DNA of 19,035 bases from an uncultured Bacteroidales bacterium (GCA_900554345.1 USHH01000014.1:1-19035), one strand, 5' to 3'; shown: positions 7,737-16,049, counted from the first letter of the stretch. The notes: a model not told the origin generated them from the letters alone. A program made the numbers and translations.

Positions 7737-8861
7737 ATGAAAATACACAGCACACTACTCACCCTGACGCTAATCGCGCTGACAGCGGCAGGCGCGTCGG
7801 CTCAGGTTGAGAACGCCGGAGGCGTAAGGAAGCGCACGGCCAAAGACAAGAAGCAGACGGCGGTTAACGCCGGCGTCACCCAGCGCATGCAGGGCTTCTA
7901 CGAGGCCAGGGAGCCGCATGACGCCGATCTTGCATATATGCGCCAGATCTACCGTCAGCTCGACCTTACCAAGGATGCCAATACTCCTCTTTATTTCCCT
8001 GAGGATGTGGTCGACGGTCAGGAAAACCTGTTCCGCATCATATTGCGCAATGTGGTCGACGGCCGCATACCCGCCTATGAGTATCTCGACGGGCGTGAGG
8101 TCTTCTCCGACCAGTATAAGGTGAATGTCGGCGAGATGCTCGACCGCTTCGGCATCTACGCTCAGGCGGCCAAGGGCTCCACGGAGAAGAATCCGCGATA
8201 TGTCATCGAGGAGGCCGACGTGCCGACGGGCCAGGTGCTCAACTATTACATCATCGAGAAATGGGAGTTTGACCGTCGCAGCAATCAGATGAAGACACGC
8301 GTGGAGGCCATCTGTCCGGTGCTCAACCGTTCCGGCGACTTCGGCGGCGAGGCGCGCTATCCGATGTTCTGGGTGAAATTCGACGCTCTCCGTCCCTACC
8401 TCTCGCAGCAGTATGTCTTCCTCAACGACGACAACAACCTGCCGCAGTATAGCCTCGACGACTATTTCAACCTCGGGATGTATGACGGCGAGATCTACAA
8501 GACGCGCAACCTTCGCAATCTGTCGATGGCGCAGATGTATCCCGACCCCGACGACATGAAGCATGCCCAGGACAGCATCGACAACCGACTGCGCACCTAC
8601 GGGAAGAACCTCTACGTGCCCACGCGCGAGGAGTTCCTGGCCATGAAGGAGCAGGAGGAGGCGGCAGCCGCCGCTCTGGCTGCCGGCGACTCGATTCCGG
8701 AGCGCACGGTGGTCGACACCTCGTCGAAGTCGCGCCGCGAATCGGCAAAGAAGCGCACCTCCACGAAGAAGCGCGCCAAGAAAGCAAAGGTGAAGAACTC
8801 AAGCTCAAGCTCGGAAGGCAACAGCAACGCCGCCAAATCGGTGCGCCGTCGCCGCCGCTGA
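7737..8861 (+). CDS. porN: T9SS ring protein PorN/GldN with a basic C-terminal tail
   Basis: 374 residues with a clear signal peptide (LLTLTLIALTAAGASAQ). The GldN core includes LAYMRQIYRQLDLTKDANTP, YFPEDVVDGQENLFRIILRN, IPAYEYLDGREVFSD, YIIEKWEFDRRSNQMKTRVE and MYPDPDDMKHAQDSIDNR. PorN is a soluble periplasmic protein that binds the lipoprotein PorK and forms the outer-membrane-associated ring. After an Ala/Glu-rich helix (about 300-318), residues 331-374 form a low-complexity tail with 19 Lys/Arg in 44 positions, interrupted by a run of serines and ending in five arginines. I do not recall such a tail in P. gingivalis PorN, so it may be specific to this lineage. The gene is last in the operon and is followed by a strong terminator at 8882-8931. 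Confidence 0.95.
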   Translation: MKIHSTLLTLTLIALTAAGASAQVENAGGVRKRTAKDKKQTAVNAGVTQRMQGFYEAREPHDADLAYMRQIYRQLDLTKDANTPLYFPEDVVDGQENLFRIILRNVVDGRIPAYEYLDGREVFSDQYKVNVGEMLDRFGIYAQAAKGSTEKNPRYVIEEADVPTGQVLNYYIIEKWEFDRRSNQMKTRVEAICPVLNRSGDFGGEARYPMFWVKFDALRPYLSQQYVFLNDDNNLPQYSLDDYFNLGMYDGEIYKTRNLRNLSMAQMYPDPDDMKHAQDSIDNRLRTYGKNLYVPTREEFLAMKEQEEAAAAALAAGDSIPERTVVDTSSKSRRESAKKRTSTKKRAKKAKVKNSSSSSEGNSNAAKSVRRRRR

Positions 8862-8881
8862 CATATCAGGACAATACATAG

Positions 8882-8931
8882 GCACGGCTCTTGTGATTTA
8901 ATCGTCGGAAGAGCTGTGCGTTTTTCTTTTT
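8882..8931 (+). terminator. Rho-independent terminator of the por operon
   Basis: An 11-bp stem, GCACGGCTCTT (8882-8892) with AAGAGCTGTGC (8909-8919), pairs along its full length with one G-T wobble around a 16-base loop. It is followed by two T5 runs at 8921-8925 and 8927-8931. It lies 20 bases after the porN stop codon and so separates the secretion operon from the protease gene. Confidence 0.88.
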
Positions 8932-8946
8932 AATACCTTATCGCCA

Positions 8947-11900
8947 ATGAACAAGACTTTACTATCTTTAGGCGTGATGTGCCTTGCGGGCATATCGTCG
9001 CTTCCGGCAGCGACCCTCACGCCGGAGCAGGCGCTCCGTCGAGCGCTCTCCGACAGCCGGGCCAGAGTCGGTGCATCCATGCCGGCGAACGGCTATCAGC
9101 TCGCCTATACGGCGCCTGCGGAGACATCGGTGCCGGCTCTCTATGTGTTCAACAATCAGTCGGCTCCGGGCTTTGTGGTCGTAAGCGCCGACGACCGCTT
9201 CGCCCCTCTGCTGGGAATGAGCCTTCAGGGCTCTTTCGACATCAACAGGGCTCCCTCCAATCTGCTGTGGTGGCTTCAGGAATACCGCAATGAGATTTCC
9301 GCAGCTATGGCTGCTCCGTCTCCAATGCGCAGGCTTATTCCCGAGAACGAGTCGGAAAACGAGGATTTTCCAGCCATCGAGCCACTCATGGCTACCCAAT
9401 GGAACCAAGGGACACCCTACAACGACCTATGTCCGTCGGATGGTGGTGGAAAATGTGTCACCGGCTGTGTGGCCACGGCGATGGCCCAGGTAATGAGGTA
9501 TCATTCATGGCCGCAGCAAGGCATCGGCGAAATCAGCTATCAGACCGGCAGCGGTATAGACGTGAGCTGTGATTTCTCATCCGTCATGTTTGACTGGGAC
9601 AATATGATAGCTAACTATGATGCGCGGCAATACACACCTGAAGAGGCTTCCGCAGTGGCCAACCTTATGTTTGCGGCCGGCGCGTCAGTCAAAATGGGCT
9701 ATACTTCATACGAGAGCGGCGCGTATAGCGAGAACATCACCAACGGCCTTGTGACATATCTTGGATATGACAGCAACGCGTCGCTGGTGAAGCGTAACCT
9801 CTACGGATATGAGGCATGGAAGGAACTGGTGTATTCGGAGATCGCTGCGCGACGGCCGGTGGTCTATGGAGGCAGCTCCGATGCAGGAGGCCATCAGTTT
9901 GTGTGCGACGGTTATTCCGGCAACGGATATTTCCATATCAACTGGGGCTGGGGTGGATATTATGACGGCAATTTCCTTCTTTCCGCCCTTGACCCGTCGG
10001 GACAGGGTATAGGTGGCAGCGGCAGCAACTACAATTCCGGACAGTCGGCTGTTATTGCCGTGGGACGACCGGGAGAAGTCGACCGCGACGCCATCGTGCC
10101 GCTGTTCGGCAACGAGGGATTTTTCCTTGAGGAGATGAACGGAGACGTCCTTACCTTCGGTTTCGGTTTTGCGGTCTTCAATTATTCCGGCTTCGAGCTC
10201 AATGGCTATATGGGCGTGAAGATTGTCGGGGCCGGCGGCGAGACGGATTATGTCGAGGGCCCCTCCATCATGTTTACTCCCGTCACCGACGACGGACGCG
10301 TCTCCGGAATCGGAAGCTATTCCCTGTATGCGCCTCTTGACGGTTATGTTTCCGGTCGGTATGTGCTGACTCCCGCATTCAAAATGGATGGTGAGGATAA
10401 ATGGTATGACATCAAGGTCGAGGCCACTTATCCCCAGAGTGTCATCATGGAGGTGGGTGAAGACGGCTCCCGTACATTCTCCCGGGGCATGGCAGCTGCA
10501 TTGCCTACGCTTAAGGTAACCTCGATGTCGTTTTCAGAGCAGAGGCTCCTGCCGTCGATGCATGTGAATATGTATATGGATCTTGAGAATGGAGAAGAGG
10601 AATATGAGGGGGGCGTGAGCCTGCTGTGTAAGAGGAAAGATACGTCGGATGAACCGTTTGTGCAGTCGTTCTACAGCCGTGTCGCTCCCGGGGGCAGCGG
10701 CACATATTATATCGGAATCGACATGCCGGCGACCGACGGAGTCTATGATTTCTGGTTTGTAGACTATGATTCCAACGTGATGAGTCAGACATTTACATAT
10801 AATGTTGGAGAGGGAGGTCCGGTTACCCCGAGGTCTATTTCATTGTCGCCTGAGACATTGTCGTTGACAATAGGAGATACAGCTGAGCTGACCGCAACGG
10901 TGGAGCCTGCTGATGCTGAAACGTCGCTTACATGGACATCCGTAGCACCGGATGTGGCATCTGTGAATGAAGCAGGAGTGGTGACGGCTCATCAGAGTGG
11001 ACAGACTGACATAATCGTAGTTACGGATAACGGTTTGTCGGCATCATGCCAGGTGACCGTATCTGCACTTGTGACATCAATCGAGCTTAATCCGGCATCG
11101 ATTGAGGGTCACCTCTATGATACCTTCTCGATAGAGGCAACGGTATCGCCGGATAATGCCACGGATCCACGACTTGAATGGAGCAGCAGTAATCCGGAAA
11201 TTGCCACGGTCACTGATTACGGGTTTGTGAATCTTCTTGCCGTAGGCGATGCCATGATCACGGTCACTGCCCTCGATGGCAGTGGAGTTACTGCCACATG
11301 CAACGTTACTGTCTTGCCTATTCTGCCGGAGTATGTGGATGTCTATCCATCGTCGGCTGAAGGTGTAAGGGGCGAGACACTGCAGCTCACGGCCAATGTC
11401 TATCCCGAGAATACCACAGATAAGACGGTGACTTGGAGTAGCGACAGTCCTGAAGTAGCAGTTGTGGATGCCAACGGTCTTGTAGAGATGCTGACTCCGG
11501 GTGAAGCCGTGGTGACAGCAACCGTCGGTGATGTTGTCGGCGAGTGCCGCATTACAGTCAATCCCGTATTTGTAGAGCAGATATTGCTGACGCCAGAGTT
11601 TGTGGAGGCGGTTGAGGGCACTGAGATTACGCTGATGGCGGAGGTAATCCCTATCGATGCCGACAACACCACATTGGAGTGGAGCAGCGACAACGAGGCT
11701 GTCGCCACAGTAAGTCAGGAAGGGGTAGTCAATATCCTTGCCCCTGGTGAAGCTATTGTCACCGCGGCTGCGACCGATGGTAGTCTTGTTAAAGGACAGT
11801 CGGTAGTGACCGGAATATCCGGTGTCGACCATCTCTTTTGTGATGATGCGTCCTGGAGTCTCTACGACCTTGCCGGTCGTGTGTTGAAGATGAATGCTGC

Positions 11901-11982
11901 CCGAGAGGATCTGGATAGTCTGCTCCCCGGGGTATACGTCCTTCGCAATGAGACGAGAATGGTGAAGATCAATATCCGCTGA
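8947..11982 (+). CDS. Secreted C10 (streptopain-like) cysteine protease with four Ig-like domains and T9SS sorting domain
   Basis: 1011 residues. A signal peptide (LLSLGVMCLAGISSLPAA) is followed by a SpeB-type propeptide (about 23-140, with GYQLAYTA and GFVVVSADDRFAPLLGMS). The C10 catalytic domain follows: C174 in CVTGCVATAMAQVMRYHSWP, H316 in AGGHQFVCDGYSGNGYFHIN, and the INWGWGGYYDGNF segment (N332, W333) that completes the active site. All key residues are present, so the protease is probably active after pro-domain removal. Residues about 380-628 look like beta-sandwich domains. Four bacterial Ig-like (BIG2) domains start near 629, 709, 796 and 876. The final 55 residues (SLYDLAGRVLK ... 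LLPGVYVLRN ... KINIR) match the T9SS type A sorting pattern. Relatives include interpain A of Prevotella intermedia and PrtT of P. gingivalis. The gene lies just after the por terminator; no clear own promoter is seen. Third codon positions become more A/T-rich toward the Ig repeats. Confidence 0.92.
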   Translation: MNKTLLSLGVMCLAGISSLPAATLTPEQALRRALSDSRARVGASMPANGYQLAYTAPAETSVPALYVFNNQSAPGFVVVSADDRFAPLLGMSLQGSFDINRAPSNLLWWLQEYRNEISAAMAAPSPMRRLIPENESENEDFPAIEPLMATQWNQGTPYNDLCPSDGGGKCVTGCVATAMAQVMRYHSWPQQGIGEISYQTGSGIDVSCDFSSVMFDWDNMIANYDARQYTPEEASAVANLMFAAGASVKMGYTSYESGAYSENITNGLVTYLGYDSNASLVKRNLYGYEAWKELVYSEIAARRPVVYGGSSDAGGHQFVCDGYSGNGYFHINWGWGGYYDGNFLLSALDPSGQGIGGSGSNYNSGQSAVIAVGRPGEVDRDAIVPLFGNEGFFLEEMNGDVLTFGFGFAVFNYSGFELNGYMGVKIVGAGGETDYVEGPSIMFTPVTDDGRVSGIGSYSLYAPLDGYVSGRYVLTPAFKMDGEDKWYDIKVEATYPQSVIMEVGEDGSRTFSRGMAAALPTLKVTSMSFSEQRLLPSMHVNMYMDLENGEEEYEGGVSLLCKRKDTSDEPFVQSFYSRVAPGGSGTYYIGIDMPATDGVYDFWFVDYDSNVMSQTFTYNVGEGGPVTPRSISLSPETLSLTIGDTAELTATVEPADAETSLTWTSVAPDVASVNEAGVVTAHQSGQTDIIVVTDNGLSASCQVTVSALVTSIELNPASIEGHLYDTFSIEATVSPDNATDPRLEWSSSNPEIATVTDYGFVNLLAVGDAMITVTALDGSGVTATCNVTVLPILPEYVDVYPSSAEGVRGETLQLTANVYPENTTDKTVTWSSDSPEVAVVDANGLVEMLTPGEAVVTATVGDVVGECRITVNPVFVEQILLTPEFVEAVEGTEITLMAEVIPIDADNTTLEWSSDNEAVATVSQEGVVNILAPGEAIVTAAATDGSLVKGQSVVTGISGVDHLFCDDASWSLYDLAGRVLKMNAAREDLDSLLPGVYVLRNETRMVKINIR

Positions 11983-11986
11983 TCAT

Positions 11987-13654
11987 TCATATACGGGAGA
12001 GGACTTCCTCAAGCGACTCATCGGCTCCGAGACCCATGCGGTGTCGGAGCCGTTGTCTGTTTTTCTTGATGGAGTCCGGCTGGATCATAAGCATCCGGGC
12101 AATCTGCTTGCTCTGCATTCCGATGCGGATATATGAGGCGAGGCGCACGTCGCCCTCCGAGAGCCCCGGATAGAGGCGCCTTAACTCGCGGCTGAAATCC
12201 GGGTTGGTGCGGTCGAAGACCACGCTGAATGAATCCCGTTCCTGCTTGCCGCTGAGGTGTATCTTCACCAGCTGCTCGATCTGCTGCCGCTCCTGATGTC
12301 CGAGTTTACTCTCCTTCTCCATTGTCTCTATGTCATGAAGCACGGCATCAAGCACATTGTCCTTTTCCTTCATGATGGCGGCCGACGACACAAGCTGTCT
12401 CCGCTCCTTTTCGAGATCAAGCTGATAGTTGGCGATCTGCATCTTATGGTTATGCCACCGATGCATCAGAAACATCCATCCTACAAGCACCACACTCAGC
12501 ATCCCGAGCACCCCGACGGCGGCAAGCAGCCGCTGTGTCTGGGTCTTGTGTCTCAGGTCATCCTCGTATTTCATTATCTGAGCACGGTTCTCGAGATTTC
12601 GGATCTCCATGGCTGTGCGGCTCGAGAGCAGCGTTTCCTGATCTGCGTTTAAGCGTCGGCGCGTACTCAGGGCCTCCATGCCCTTGCCGAGCCTTTCCTG
12701 CGCCCGGGCGAGTATGCCGGCAGCCTTCACCCTCAGGGCGGTGTCTCCGCCGTCTCCTATTGAGTCGATGGCTTCGGAGGCATATCTCCCCGCTTCCATA
12801 GTCTTGCCTTTGGCGAGATACATGGCCGCCATATCTGTCAGCACTTCCTGAAATCTGTGGGCTCTCTTCGGCTGTCTGAGCGAGCGCCGGTAGGCATCGA
12901 GGAGGTCGGTGGAATCTCCCTGTATCGTGTAGGCCACGCTTAGGAATGAGGTATAGAAATCTGAATCGGAAATCGCTACAGGGTCGTGGCGCAGCATGTC
13001 GATGATCGCGTCCGATTCCTTTATGCGCCCCATCTTATGAAGCAGCGAGGCGTTGTTGAGACTTGTCTTTACATGATAGTCAGACGCTCCTGCCGACTGA
13101 TATAGACTGTCGGCTGCCAGATAATATGCTAACGCACTGTCCAGGTCGCCAGTCTCCTGGATTATGTGCCCGATATCGAGTTTTGCTGTGGCGAGCATCA
13201 ACCGGTCGTCTGAGCGCTGTGTGAAGCTTTCTACATCCTTGAGCACGCTATAATAGTTGATGATTGAGCCGGGGCTGAACACTGTTGCGAGATAACGGAA
13301 TCGCATCGCGTCGTATGGATAGGCGGATGAGTCGGAAATCGCGATGGCACGCTTCAGGTGGGCTCTCGCTGTCGGGAGGTTGTGCCGCTTGTTCTCAAGC
13401 CTTCCTTTCCAGTAGTGATACCGGGCCCGAAGCTGGTTGGAAGAATGGTTTCGAGAGGCCATGGCTCCAAGGCCGTCGGCAAGTGCCAGCAGGGAGTCTA
13501 TCGGCATTGCATCCATATAGCCGTGCTCGAGAGCCAGCATGATGGAGTCGGACTGCGGCTCAATGGCACTCCACCGGAAGATGTCGGATATGGGCTCACG
13601 GTGAGAGCATGCCGCGAGGAGAAATGCCATTAGTGGGATTAAAAAACGCTTCAT
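11987..13654 (-). CDS. TPR-transmembrane-HTH one-component regulator (lipoprotein-type N-terminus)
   Basis: 555 residues. The N-terminus MKRFLIPLMAFLLAAC is a lipoprotein signal with cysteine at 16. Residues about 50-340 are helical repeats of TPR type (for example YHYWKGRLENKRHNLPTARA, AYYLAADSLYQSAG, ASLLHKMGRIKESDAIIDML). A membrane helix (LLAAVGVLGMLSVVLVGWMF, about 375-394) leads into a coiled coil (about 400-460). A C-terminal helix-turn-helix follows, GLSEGDVRLASYIRIGMQSK and SIKKNRQRLRHRMG, resembling the LuxR/GerE-like domain of Bacteroidetes TPR regulators. The inferred topology is periplasmic TPR sensor, one membrane pass and cytoplasmic DNA-binding domain. The ligand is unknown. 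It is divergent from the 727-residue cargo gene with 123 bases between them, so that gene is the obvious candidate target. Its stop codon lies 4 bases from the protease stop, tail to tail. Confidence 0.85.
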   Translation of the reverse strand: MKRFLIPLMAFLLAACSHREPISDIFRWSAIEPQSDSIMLALEHGYMDAMPIDSLLALADGLGAMASRNHSSNQLRARYHYWKGRLENKRHNLPTARAHLKRAIAISDSSAYPYDAMRFRYLATVFSPGSIINYYSVLKDVESFTQRSDDRLMLATAKLDIGHIIQETGDLDSALAYYLAADSLYQSAGASDYHVKTSLNNASLLHKMGRIKESDAIIDMLRHDPVAISDSDFYTSFLSVAYTIQGDSTDLLDAYRRSLRQPKRAHRFQEVLTDMAAMYLAKGKTMEAGRYASEAIDSIGDGGDTALRVKAAGILARAQERLGKGMEALSTRRRLNADQETLLSSRTAMEIRNLENRAQIMKYEDDLRHKTQTQRLLAAVGVLGMLSVVLVGWMFLMHRWHNHKMQIANYQLDLEKERRQLVSSAAIMKEKDNVLDAVLHDIETMEKESKLGHQERQQIEQLVKIHLSGKQERDSFSVVFDRTNPDFSRELRRLYPGLSEGDVRLASYIRIGMQSKQIARMLMIQPDSIKKNRQRLRHRMGLGADESLEEVLSRI

Positions 13655-13684
13655 GCTGCGAATTTAATGCATTTTTCCGACAAT

Positions 13685-13722
13685 TACCCCATAAAGAGAG
13701 TACTGTACCCCTGTTGTACCCC
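13685..13722 (+). promoter_or_regulatory. Three phased TACCCC direct repeats, candidate operator
   Basis: TGTACCCC occurs at 13704-13711 and again at 13715-13722, exactly 11 bases apart. A related TACCCC lies at 13685-13690, 21 bases upstream of the next TACCCC. The spacing of one and two helical turns puts all three on one face of the DNA. The last copy ends 8 bases before the -33 element of the cargo promoter, where an activator would bind. The divergent HTH regulator is the natural candidate to bind, but this is inference. Confidence 0.45.
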
Positions 13723-13729
13723 CATATTA

Positions 13730-13762
13730 TTTGCCCTTTGTGTCACTTCGACCATAAATTTG
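13730..13762 (+). promoter_or_regulatory. Promoter of the 727-residue secreted protein gene
   Basis: TTTG (13730-13733), a 21-base spacer, then TAAATTTG (13755-13762) fits the Bacteroidetes housekeeping promoter (TTTG, 19-21 bp, TAnnTTTG). Transcription would start near 13769, giving a very short leader before the ATG codons at 13778 and 13784. This rules out a start at 13667, which lies upstream of the promoter. Confidence 0.62.
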
Positions 13763-13777
13763 CGCAACCAAATTTTT

Positions 13778-15961
13778 ATGGATATGAAGAGATTTCTACA
13801 AATCACAGTGATCATGCTGACCTGCTTGCTGGCGGTCGGCATGGCGGCAATGACCGGCGAAGTCATTGCAAAGACAACCGACGGGCCGCGACACCGCACG
13901 CTGTCTGAGGCAAAGGGTCGCGGCATCCAGGATGCCATGGTAGTCGATAAGACGGTCAGGAATATCGATGGCCGGCCGGAGATGGATTCGTCCGCACGTG
14001 AAAGACTTGCGGAGCCGGCCGAGGGGGATGAACATCCGGAAGGGGCAGTGAAACTGACCTTCAAGGTAGAGGATGAGACGCCCGAGGGGTTCTATTATGA
14101 TCCCGATAAAGTATACGTAGTGAGAAGGAGCAGCATCCTTGATGAAGCCACCTATTACTATGCATATTATTGTGACTCATTCTATCATCCGGAGGGATGG
14201 TGGGGCTGCTATGTGGATGAGCCCGGTGTCTACGATGTGTATCTGGTCGGGCAAAGGGTTTATCCGCCATTGCCTGGATCTGAAGACAATGAGACTTCAG
14301 ATTACCTCATCGTGAAAGAGGATATGATGATTGACAGAGACCAGACCATCACCTTCCGGCAGTCGGATGCAAAAAACGTCATCACTGCCCATACTACCGA
14401 CAGGGAGGGCAAACCTTTTCCGGCGGAAAACATAGAAGGGAAATTTCATGTGTCAGCTACTGCCCGCTTATTCGTAGACGATGCTTCCTTCGGCAAGGAG
14501 TATGTCACTAATAACAGCCATGACTATCTCCTCTATGTCAATGATCTCTCCGACAGATGGATTTTTGCGTATATCAGCATGGTCTGTGAGGAAGATGGCG
14601 CATACGCCACATTGGTGAAAAAGCGTGGGCCATTTACGGAGAGCAGCGATTTCACCAATAATCCGGCGGATTACCGGAAAACAGAAGTCAGATTTGATAA
14701 GACGTTGGCGGATGATCCGGAAAGCGGGCTTGATTTCATTGCCTTCTTTACATGGCAGGGACTTGAATGGGGAGAAAGCATAGAGTCGAAAAAGCCCGGA
14801 GGCTACCGCATGGGTGATGTGGTGCCGGTCTACTATAATGCAAAGGCAAGCGATCTGTCGGTGGATCAGGGCATAGACATGATGTTTCATCCGGGCATCA
14901 TAACCGACAAATATATCGACTTTTACTTTGACAACGGCGAGCCGTATTATGAGTATGTGAAAGCCAGGGGACCGGTGATGTGGATCGACGGAAAGGATGA
15001 TATCATATGTCCGCCTGATTATGGATTGGAGATCGGCTTCATGAGCTTGATGCTGCCGATACAGTCGGTGTTCAGCTATAGGCTTGAAGAGCTGTCGCTA
15101 TTCAGTCTGGCGCCGGTGATACGTGCCTCCGTGGTGGCATATGAGGAAAGCGGCGAGCGGGAAGCAGATAAAAGAAACATATTGGAAGTATATCCGTCGC
15201 CCTATTATCCGTCGCACTCAAGTCGTGTGCTGTCATCGATGACGAGGATGAAATACAATGGAGAAACGGTATCAGACTGGAGCGACAGCTTCGATATCAT
15301 GGAATGGTGTCAGGCGGAGAATCATGAATGGGGCATGTATGACATTGATCTTAGGACAGTATATAATGAAAGAGGGGTCGAACCGTTGCATTCCACGGTG
15401 TCACTGCATTTTGAAATAGGCGATGACTATCTGTCATTACCGGAAGTGCCGCTCTATCAGCTGCGTGGCGCCGATGGCCGTCTGACGGGGAACGCCGACA
15501 GGGACACCCGCCTTATATTTCAGGTAGACGAAGAGGCGGCCGCAGTGAATGTAATAGCGATATCGGCCGATGGCACAGAATATCCGTTGGAAATGGAAAG
15601 GAAGGTAAATGAAGTGAGCGCCTTCGACATCTATGATGTGGAGGAAGAATATTATGAAGCCTTGTTTGCAGGGTTTGCCGGAGGCGAGGGTGTCTATGAC
15701 CTGCGGTTTATATGCGAGGGACTCCATGGGGAAACGTGTGTACAGACCATCGAGAAGGCATTCAGTTTCACTAATGGTTCCGGTGTGGCATCAATGGATG
15801 GAGAGCGTCTGGGAGTGATGGTGTCAGGCCGAGACATCATCGCTCCGGAAGGAGCCGTGATATTCGATGCCGCCGGACAGCGCTGTGGTTCGCGTGGACT
15901 CTCGGCCGGTGTCTATATAGTGCGTCTCGGCGCATCCGCCGTGAAGGTGCTGGTTAAGTGA
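13778..15961 (+). CDS. Secreted protein of unknown function with T9SS type A-like sorting domain
   Basis: 727 residues from the ATG at 13778 (725 if from the ATG at 13784). The frame is open back to 13667, but that codon precedes the promoter at 13730-13762. A signal peptide is clear (MKRFLQITVIMLTCLLAVGMAAM). The body is acidic and beta-rich with no catalytic motif I recognise. Near residues 110-150 an aromatic stretch stands out (YYYAYYCDSFYHPEGWWGCY). The C-terminus (AVIFDAAGQRCGSRGLSAGV, then YIVRLGASAVKVLVK) follows the type A sorting-domain pattern, so it should cross the outer membrane by the T9SS and be surface-anchored or released. It is divergent from the TPR-HTH regulator and ends before a good terminator. 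Codon use is clearly more A/T-rich than in the por genes, suggesting an accessory gene. It could be an adhesin, a binding protein or a protease-like module; I cannot decide. Confidence 0.8.
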   Translation: MDMKRFLQITVIMLTCLLAVGMAAMTGEVIAKTTDGPRHRTLSEAKGRGIQDAMVVDKTVRNIDGRPEMDSSARERLAEPAEGDEHPEGAVKLTFKVEDETPEGFYYDPDKVYVVRRSSILDEATYYYAYYCDSFYHPEGWWGCYVDEPGVYDVYLVGQRVYPPLPGSEDNETSDYLIVKEDMMIDRDQTITFRQSDAKNVITAHTTDREGKPFPAENIEGKFHVSATARLFVDDASFGKEYVTNNSHDYLLYVNDLSDRWIFAYISMVCEEDGAYATLVKKRGPFTESSDFTNNPADYRKTEVRFDKTLADDPESGLDFIAFFTWQGLEWGESIESKKPGGYRMGDVVPVYYNAKASDLSVDQGIDMMFHPGIITDKYIDFYFDNGEPYYEYVKARGPVMWIDGKDDIICPPDYGLEIGFMSLMLPIQSVFSYRLEELSLFSLAPVIRASVVAYEESGEREADKRNILEVYPSPYYPSHSSRVLSSMTRMKYNGETVSDWSDSFDIMEWCQAENHEWGMYDIDLRTVYNERGVEPLHSTVSLHFEIGDDYLSLPEVPLYQLRGADGRLTGNADRDTRLIFQVDEEAAAVNVIAISADGTEYPLEMERKVNEVSAFDIYDVEEEYYEALFAGFAGGEGVYDLRFICEGLHGETCVQTIEKAFSFTNGSGVASMDGERLGVMVSGRDIIAPEGAVIFDAAGQRCGSRGLSAGVYIVRLGASAVKVLVK

Positions 15962-15973
15962 CATCTGGTTATT

Positions 15974-16049
15974 CTGTAGGAAGGACTGTCGGTTTTCGCC
16001 GGGCGGACGCTTTGAAAAACGTTCCTACAGTCTGAACTATAAACGTTTA
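15974..16049. repeat. Nested inverted repeats in the 3' untranslated region
   Basis: CTGTAGGAA (15974-15982) is exactly complementary to TTCCTACAG (16022-16030). Inside it, GTTTT (15992-15996) can pair with AAAAC (16016-16020), so the segment can fold as a long interrupted hairpin. Ten bases further on, TAAACGTTTA (16040-16049) is a perfect 10-bp palindrome. The segment lies between the cargo stop codon and the terminator. It could be a structured mRNA tail, a protein-binding site or a recombination remnant. Confidence 0.4.

Noticed and set aside
6109..7755. A 548-codon open frame on the minus strand opposite porM
   Set aside because: Same cause: porM is certain on the plus strand, and the antisense translation has histidine-rich composition and no recognisable motif.
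8934..8970. Promoter-like pieces (TACCTTAT, TATCTTTA) around the protease start codon
   Set aside because: Neither matches TAnnTTTG fully nor has a TTTG at the right distance; the second lies inside the coding region and would cut off the signal peptide.
13667..13777. Upstream start (13667) extending the secreted protein by 37 residues
   Set aside because: The extension would be transcribed only from upstream of the good promoter at 13730-13762, it overlaps the TACCCC repeats, and it would bury the clear signal peptide that begins at 13778/13784.
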